64,000 nucleotides of DNA, from the NCBI GenBank assembly GCA_021432635.1, contig MU270020.1:1469415-1533414 (forward strand), written 5' to 3'. Both the position numbers and the translations under genes were made by a program. This document shows, piece after piece, positions 57,618 through 64,000 of this stretch (positions are counted from its first letter, which is position 1; every line of letters starts with the position of its first letter). The notes under the pieces are model-generated. The model searched no databases, had not been told where the DNA came from, and saw nothing but the letters and a program-made list of their open reading frames with translations. The DNA is from Thozetella sp. PMI_491. Taxonomy: Eukaryota; Ascomycota; Sordariomycetes; Chaetosphaeriales; Chaetosphaeriaceae.

Positions 57618-58551
57618 TCATACCCTCCTCGTCTCCTGCTTTGCCTCTTTCCACATATCCTCGACGATCTGGCCAATCATGGTCAATTTGGCAAATTTGG
57701 CACGGCGCTTTCCCTGTAGAATGGCTGGTCCGAAGCGCAACTCAATCTCATCTGGTTGCCAGCGCTTCTTCTCAACCGACAGCAGTCGGTACATCTCGTC
57801 GGAGCTAGGCGACGGGTCGAGTAGGCTGATGTTCTCGTAGAATGCGGTGATGCTCGTCTGGGTGGCATCTTCCCAGTCGCCGGACTTCGTGGGGCAGGGT
57901 GGGGACCGGCTCTGCGTTCATACCTTAGCAATCTCATCTTCGAGCTGAGTATAGGGGAGTACTCGCCTTGGTATCCCACTCAGCATTGTATTTCATCCAC
58001 GCGTCCTGCCACTCTTTCACTTGCTTCTTTTTCTGATCTTTCTCGCTATCAGGCTCTGTCTCTGCTTGCTTCTCGCTGTACCATGTCTCCTCGTTTCTCC
58101 TGTGCCTTTGAATGGTCGGCCGAGAGTTGAGTACATCGTAAAGGATGAACAGTCTCTTGAGAAGCTGGTCGTCTGTCATTTCTTCATACTCGGCTCTGAT
58201 ATTTGACTCAGATTGAGATTTGTCCACGGCGGCAAGGTCCTGTAAGTGCTGCCGCCATCTGGCAACGATTTCTGGGACCTGGGACTTGTGCAGGTGGCAC
58301 AATGTTGAGTCAGCCGCTTTGTCTAAGCTGTTAGAATTTGCAGCCGTCGCCGGGTCCTTCTGGGCGAGAATCAAGAGAGCTGCCCGGCCTTCCGATGCCG
58401 AGGCTACGCGTTTTTGGCATCTGCGGCCCTTGGATGAGGCGCTGCCAACGCAGGTTCTGAAACCTGTGTCTGGATTCTGGAGATGCAGGTCGACGTCCGG
58501 ATCCCACTTGAGTGTGGAGACCGAGGGATGGGAGCCCGGACCGGAGGACAT
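57618..58551 (-). CDS. fungal protein of unknown function, uncertain internal splice
   Basis: The ATG at 58551 opens MSSGPGSHPSVSTLKWDPDV. A cysteine-bearing segment (RTCVGSASSKGRRCQKRV) and STLCHLHKSQVPEIVARW are followed by a charged helical stretch. A second block in another frame, ending at 57618, reads DWEDATQTSITAFYENISLL then LSVEKKRWQPDEIELRFG and MIGQIVEDMWKEAKQE. The join must fall between about 57980 and 57900; a donor GA|GTGGGA with acceptor GCAGAG keeps the frame but is weak. An R-W-H-P-D-like helix (KKRWQPDEI) followed by a terminal helix resembles fungal proteins with a J-domain-like HPD region, but I do not assign a function. Confidence 0.6.
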
Positions 58552-59153
58552 GGTCAGGATACTCAGCAAAGAAGAAGAGAATTGATACAGACTTGCAAGC
58601 GGAAGATGGTGGGCTACTCGGGTCAAGTGGATGAATCACCCGTGGCAAAGGTAAACACTTTAAGATTTGAGCAAAGTTTCCTGCACCCGTGGCTGGCCGA
58701 CTGCCTCAGGCCTCGCAAGGCAGCTTCAGAGCGGCAGCATAGAATCCATCAGACTAACTGCACCAAATCAAGAAGCGGGAACCAAAGCGGATGAGGAGGG
58801 CATGTGTGCTCATCTCCACTGCAACAGCCAGTGGCAGTAGCCTTCTTTCACTATCAGAGTGTTTCAGTGGCTTGGAATATGGTGATTACCTCTCCACTAT
58901 GAACTGAAACTCTGAGAGGTTCGATTGCTACTACTATTTCTCGCTCACATCTTGTTACACCATGTGGGAAAGGATACGGCAAGAGACTTCTGGACTAGAA
59001 ACGATGGATATCGATGTAGATGATGGCTGTCTCAATCCTATACTCAGGCTGACACATTGTTAAAAGACTTTCTCCTTTGTCACAGTCTCACGCTTCTTAT
59101 TCAACATGGTTGAACATGGTTGTCTAGAACCTGGTGAACTTGATTGCTCCAGC
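58552..59153. other. intergenic
   Basis: About 600 bp without a gene. Nothing specific is seen. Confidence 0.5.
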
Positions 59154-59855
59154 TTAGGGAGTCCTGAGAATGAGAAGTGGGTAGCCCCTCCGATCCTGGG
59201 CACGGGCGACGGCCTCTGCCCTGAAGGATGGGATCCATTCGTCTAATAGCCTGACTCTGACTTCCTGGAGAGACTTCATGGCTTTGATGCGGCGGTCTTG
59301 TTTAACCATGTCTTCTGCCGGAGGAGAGGCCACAATCTGGGACGTAAAGAGGGGCAGGATCACGGTGATGCCTGAGAGGTAGGGGCAGCGGTCTCGGAGA
59401 ATGCGTAGCGTCCTCTTGCTGTCGGGGCGTAGCTTGCAGACTGCCTTTTGTTCTGTCTTGATGAAAGGCGCCGTTAGCGGCGTGTTTGACCTGGTGGGCA
59501 GGTGTAGCTCGATGAATCGCAGTTCCGCTGTGTTCTGGGGGCCAATGGTATTCATGAAATCCAAGAGGAACATGTCGGCTGCTTTGGGGTCCCAGCTGCT
59601 TTTGATGACGGAAAAGCGGTTAGAACTGTAGAGGATCGAGCTCGCCTCGCGCTGGATCAGCTTGCAGGTGCCAATGACTGCGACGTGGAGGGTGCCCTCT
59701 TCACGCTCGTCAGCTCGGAGGGACATGCGGACTGGCCTCCGTTTTCGCTGCTCCTTGACAAAGCGGATCCTGATGGAGGGGACTGAGACAAGGAGATGGT
59801 CGTATACTTGGTTGCGAATCTCGCTAGGCAAGCTGATGAAGAAGCTTTGCGCCAT
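59154..59855 (-). CDS. F-box-like / DUF7730-type fungal protein (second copy)
   Basis: A single exon of 233 residues beginning MAQSFFISLPSEIRNQVYDH. IGTCKLIQREASSILYSSNR and the following F are the family's second signature. Compared with the 43603-44262 protein the start motif and length agree, but the rest is diverged, so this is an old paralogue or an independent family member rather than a recent duplicate. The function is unknown. Confidence 0.75.
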   Translation of the reverse strand: MAQSFFISLPSEIRNQVYDHLLVSVPSIRIRFVKEQRKRRPVRMSLRADEREEGTLHVAVIGTCKLIQREASSILYSSNRFSVIKSSWDPKAADMFLLDFMNTIGPQNTAELRFIELHLPTRSNTPLTAPFIKTEQKAVCKLRPDSKRTLRILRDRCPYLSGITVILPLFTSQIVASPPAEDMVKQDRRIKAMKSLQEVRVRLLDEWIPSFRAEAVARAQDRRGYPLLILRTP

Positions 59856-61658
59856 TCTGACGGTCTTTGGGTGCGGGAATGGAACTAACCGGTCTAGATG
59901 ACTCGAGAGATGAGAGAGCGAAAGAAAGAGGGTTGAGTAAGCCGATTATTGGGGGGAATGCGGGAGATACTGGAGCTCTTGGTGCAGTCTCAAAGCAGGG
60001 CCAGGCTGAGAGCATCCTATGCAGCCACCCGATCGTTGAACGTGAGGAGGCGGTGTCTACCAATAGGGCCTGAGGATATTGGTTGTGTATGACAAAATGC
60101 GGGACTATTCGATTCTATCGCTACGGGATTGTTTGCTCTTCCCCACGCCTTTCAATTTATTAGCGCGGTTAGACTATGAAGCCCTGTGCTGGGAAGCAGA
60201 GGCGGCGCTGCGGACTGTTCACCAATATTGCCATTGGTCGTGGAAAAGCAAGTTGACGCGCATAAACATATGAATTATCAATCCCACAAACGATTGGAGG
60301 ATTCTCCTGGGCCGAAGGAAGAACTACTACAAGTGAACAGACTGGACCTCTCTCTGGTGGCACAGGTCACCCCGGTGTACGGCAAAGCTCCGTCGTGTCC
60401 GGGAACCCGCTTCCCTCCGCCTCTCAACAACTTTCACGACTAGTACCTCAACGTCGACTGTGTTGGCGCCAACCCAGCGACTGATTACCTTGTTTACATT
60501 CTCAGGGGTGACTCCACTCTGCTAGACCACTCATATCTCGGCTGCCCGGATTCCCAGGTTATCATCAATATCTTGAGACTTGCTCTTTTTAGTTCTTATT
60601 GCCTAATTCGGCAGGCCTACTATGATTTGGTTGATATTATCACTTGAAGCTGAGCAGTGGAACCATCGTTCATGTTGGAAAGAACTGAGCACTATTCAGT
60701 TGTCTTCTTGACCCTCTGCGCACCAGTTCTTTTGTTAAACACGGCGTCAATGTTCGTCTAATCCAGGCATGTCGGCCGCGATGTGAAATTCGCTGTTAGT
60801 TCCAGTCCGCCTCCCGACACCCGGTTAGCAAGCAGCACCAGGGGGTGGTTCCCGACTGCAAGCGTCCGATGAAGACCCAGATCCAGGAGCAGGTGTTTGT
60901 TAGGGGTGAGCTGTGCCAAGACATTATATACAGCCCACAAGGCTGCAAGTATGTAGTCCATCAGTCCAACCGTAACTTGCTGCATGCTTCCCCGCGAGCG
61001 CCGCTTTGGGCGAGAGTGGCGCCCCCAAGCCAATCTTCACCCTTATCCCACCTCGATTGCAGCCGTGGCCCCATTGGCGGCAAGCATTGTATCTGTGCAC
61101 CGTGATGGGGGGAGGGGTTCTTTCTGGTTCGCTGTCTCCAGGCTGTATCACCAGCAGGCCACAGGGGTCGCCTGCTTGCCGAGCCACTCAGCGCGAGGGC
61201 CCAAGCCGCCTACTTCCCGGTAGTCTGGTAAATATTGACTGCAACGCCGCGGGGCGCTCCAGACCCTAGCCAGCCGCCAATAAGAGCGGCAGGGTCGCAA
61301 CAATTGCTGCGAAATGGAGCCCCCCCTTCCCCCGTTTGGCGATCATCTTTGCCGTACACGCTCCCTTCTAGGAGAAGTTGGATGGCCATTGTTGCATTAG
61401 GACAACTCATATTGCATAAGGTGTCCGGGTGGTTTGAGTGGATGGGCGGCACAGATGAGGAGGCAGCAACCGCAACATCTAGTGAGGTTCGATTTGAGGG
61501 GGTGCATCCCCAAATCCTATGCCGTTTTTTTTTTGGTTCCTGGGAAATCCACTACTCGGTATCACTATATATATATATCATGATTTATCGCGTCGGGGAG
61601 GCTCTCATTCACTCGTTAGTTATCGAGCAATTGAATAAGAGTTCTCACTGCCGCTCCT
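59856..61658. other. gene desert
   Basis: About 1.8 kb. It includes a TA dinucleotide run at 61567-61579 about 80 bp upstream of the next gene, a position suited to a TATA-type promoter. Short frames (for example 60758-61033 minus) have no recognisable domain. Confidence 0.5.
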
Positions 61659-63475
61659 ATGGAGCAGCTGAATCTTCAGTTTACCTTCCTAGCCGAGAGG
61701 CTGGGAATATCACAATGGACAGGATCTTTTGTTGCGGTCCAAGTTGCATTGCTCTTTGTCACAACAATCTGCCTTACTGCCTTCAAGCGCCGATACCTCT
61801 CCCCCATCAGCCACATCCCTGGTCCCGCCTTCGCGTCTGTCTCTCGGTTTTGGCACATCCGCCAGATATGGAAAGGAAAGCAAAACCTTAGTGTCATTAG
61901 TGAGCATGATAAGCACGGTATGGCCTGGGGTTCCGTGCTAGATTTCCAAAGTGATACGTTCTTGCTGACGTAGTCTCGCCGTAGGTCACTTTGTTAGAGT
62001 CGCTCCTGAAGAGGTCAGCGTGAGCCATCCCAGCGGGGTCAAGACACTCCTAATCGCTACCCTACCCAAGGCAAGTGACCTGTTTATTTCTATGATAACT
62101 TAGAGAACTTATGCCCGGCAGGGAAACTGGTATCGGATTGCCCGCTTCCCCGACTATCGATTCAACACACCATTCTCCATGCTGGACCCAAAGGATAAGA
62201 ACGAATGTGCCAAATACATTACTACTGGCTATCTTCTCCACAACATTCTCAAGTGCGAGCCTGCCATGGACAAGAACATCAAGCAGCTGTGGGCTTGGAT
62301 GGACAAGTTCGCCATAGAAAAAAGGCCTATGGACCTTGACAAATTCTTCACTTATGTCGCCTTTGATATCACCGGCGAGGTTCTCTTCTCGAAGCCCTTT
62401 GGCTTCATTGAGCGGGGACAGGACGTGCGCGGATCCATCTTCATGAACCTTGCCATGGAGATGTACATTTCTTATGTTGGATACTTCCAAATTCTGCACT
62501 ACATTTTCGCCAACCCTCTGATCACCTGGCTGGGCGTGCTTCCTCTGGGACATCTGTTCGATACGACGATGCGCGCGTTGGAGGAGAGACAGAAGGATCC
62601 GGATGCGCGCCAGGATATCTCTAGCCACTGGTTCCGCGGACTTGAGAAGGCGAAGCAGGACCGGTCCCGGCTATTCGACGAGAGATGTCTAAGAGCGTTT
62701 GCGACCGCGAATGTAGGCGCTGGTTCTGACACCGTCTCCACAGGCCTCCAGAGCTTCATCTACCACCTTCTACGGCATCCCAGTGGTTGGCAAAAGATTG
62801 TCCACGAGATCGAGACCGCGCGTAAGGAGGGGAGGTGTGAAGGGGATGTCATATCTTACGAAGATGCTTTGCAGCTTCCTTATCTGCAAGCCTGCATCAA
62901 GGAAGGACTTCGAAAGTTCAGTCCCGTATCTAGTAAGTCCCAATGATTTTGAAGAACTCAGGCTTCACTTGGTCCTTCCAGCATGCCTCGCTTTTGTTTT
63001 TTTCCCTCTCCGCCTCATCCTAACTTCGGCTCGCAGTGGGTTTACCACGGGTCGCACCCAAAGGGGGCGTAAGCATTGGGGACCAGTTCTTCCCCGAGGG
63101 TATCACCTTGACTGTCAGCCCGTCCGTCGTGCACTCGTCCCTGGAACTCTGGGGTCCCGACGCTCGTGAGTTCAACCCAGACCGCTGGTTCCGCGCCGAC
63201 GCAGCGGCCAAGGAAAAATACTTTATCCCGGTAGGAATTCGCCATTGTAACCTACCATATCTAGAGCTAACAGATGCTATCAGTGGGGTGTCGGGTATGC
63301 ATCCTGCCCAGGCCAGCACATTTCCAGGATCCAGTTATCCAAAATATTGGCCACCATCGTACGAGATTACACAATCAAGCAGGTGAATCCTGCCAAGGAA
63401 TGGGAATGGACTGCCTATTTCACGGCTGTACCCCACAACTGGCCTGTCTATGTCACCAAACGGCCGTCAGTCTAA
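61659..63475 (+). CDS. cytochrome P450 (pisatin-demethylase-like clan) with a GC-AG intron
   Basis: Exons 61659-61917, 61985-62070, 62122-62932, 63037-63230, 63284-63475; 513 residues. The anchor VALLFVTTICLTAF precedes SHIPGPAFASVSRFWHI. The I helix is VGAGSDTVSTG, the K helix KEGLRKFSP, the meander EFNPDRWF, and the heme loop WGVGYASCPGQH, where tryptophan replaces the first phenylalanine. The second intron (62071-62121) begins GCAAGT and ends GGCAG: only this GC donor keeps the frame (LPK to GNWYRIARF). Close clan relatives act in secondary metabolism or detoxification. It lies alone at the right end of the window. Confidence 0.9.
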
Positions 63476-64000
63476 GCTCGGTACGAATTGTTTACGCAGA
63501 GCCGGATCGTTATGCGCTGCCAGTAACTCAAATGAGCTTAAACGGAGTGGTGAAGAGTCGAGATATAGGCTCTCTATAGGATGAGCCTTTGTTGGGGTGA
63601 GTGAACGGCAGGCATTCGGTTAATAATGTCTGCAAAGTTTTTATCTCTGCCTTCCGCCTTTTAGCTGAAATTTTCCTTTCAGCACTCTACTAGACAATTC
63701 TAAAAGGATATACATGTACTGGAGTGTGGGTTGGCTAAGGAAGTGGATCAGAGAACGTCTTTCATTAATATAGTGACGACTCTAGGATATGATATAACGA
63801 ATCCATCACCATGACCCAGAATCTTTCTAGATAACAGTAGAGCTACTCTAGTATTATGCTTTTGCCCGGTTAGCTTCGCGGCTTCGAGTCGCCCAGATCA
63901 ACTGGTAACCTTCCGTGACAAACAAATATTGGAATATCCCGGGTGTCTCTTGGTTCGGCCCATGTGAAGTGACTAGTCCTTGCAGTTGAGGCTAGGAACA
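63476..64000. other. intergenic to the window edge
   Basis: AT-richer sequence downstream of the P450. No gene is seen before the edge. Confidence 0.5.

Noticed and set aside
60758-61033. 91-codon minus-strand frame
   Set aside because: It has a mildly hydrophobic centre but no start context, domain or splice partners.
39600-64000. Secondary-metabolite gene cluster
   Set aside because: Three P450s and an ADH are present but no PKS, NRPS, terpene synthase, prenyltransferase, transporter or Zn2Cys6 regulator was found.

Overview
This is nuclear DNA of a filamentous ascomycete (Pezizomycotina, most likely a Sordariomycete). The genes carry short 50-120 nt introns with fungal GTRNGT donors and CTAAC/CTGAC branch sites. 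The set includes vma-1, cpc-3/GCN2, a HET-domain family, DUF4419 and a manganese lipoxygenase, and the first 3 kb hold a transposon whose mutations look like RIP (repeat-induced point mutation). I place 23 protein genes, two tRNA genes and one decayed DNA transposon. Gene models were spliced by hand and each was checked for reading-frame phase. Two keep an unresolved point: the HET fusion gene (a frame change) and the gene at 57618-58551 (one splice site).

Layout. 1-3027: a Fot1/pogo-type element with about 92 bp terminal inverted repeats and a TA duplication; most of it is AT-rich and full of stops, but its transposase N-terminus is still GC-rich and open. 3.6-39 kb: a dense, conserved housekeeping block. 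It holds a UBA/UIM USP-like protein, V-ATPase subunit A, tRNA-Ile, acid sphingomyelinase, the GCN2 kinase, a small unrecognised protein, Get4, tRNA-Gly, a PAQR/HlyIII membrane protein, a Sec14-like protein, a HET fusion gene, DNA polymerase alpha subunit B, the splicing factor MFAP1, a small coiled-coil protein and pICln. 39-64 kb: a looser accessory block with a CYP7/8-like P450, a second HET protein, two F-box-like proteins, a zinc alcohol dehydrogenase, a DUF4419 protein, a small cysteine-rich secreted protein, a secreted Mn-lipoxygenase and two further P450s, with gene deserts of 1-2 kb. There is no PKS, NRPS or terpene synthase.

The most unusual object is the tRNA-Ile(AAT) gene at 11663-11814. 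Besides a normal 22-nt intron after the anticodon it carries a 56-nt insertion in the D stem. That insertion has the full signature of a spliceosomal intron (GTAAGA start, TCTAAC branch site, CACTAG end), and its removal restores a perfect tRNA. The pol III A box, B box and T-run terminator are intact. Second in interest is a predicted HET - transmembrane - beta-propeller fusion at 28587-31542, which would join a cell-death trigger domain to a lectin-like propeller but has one frame change.
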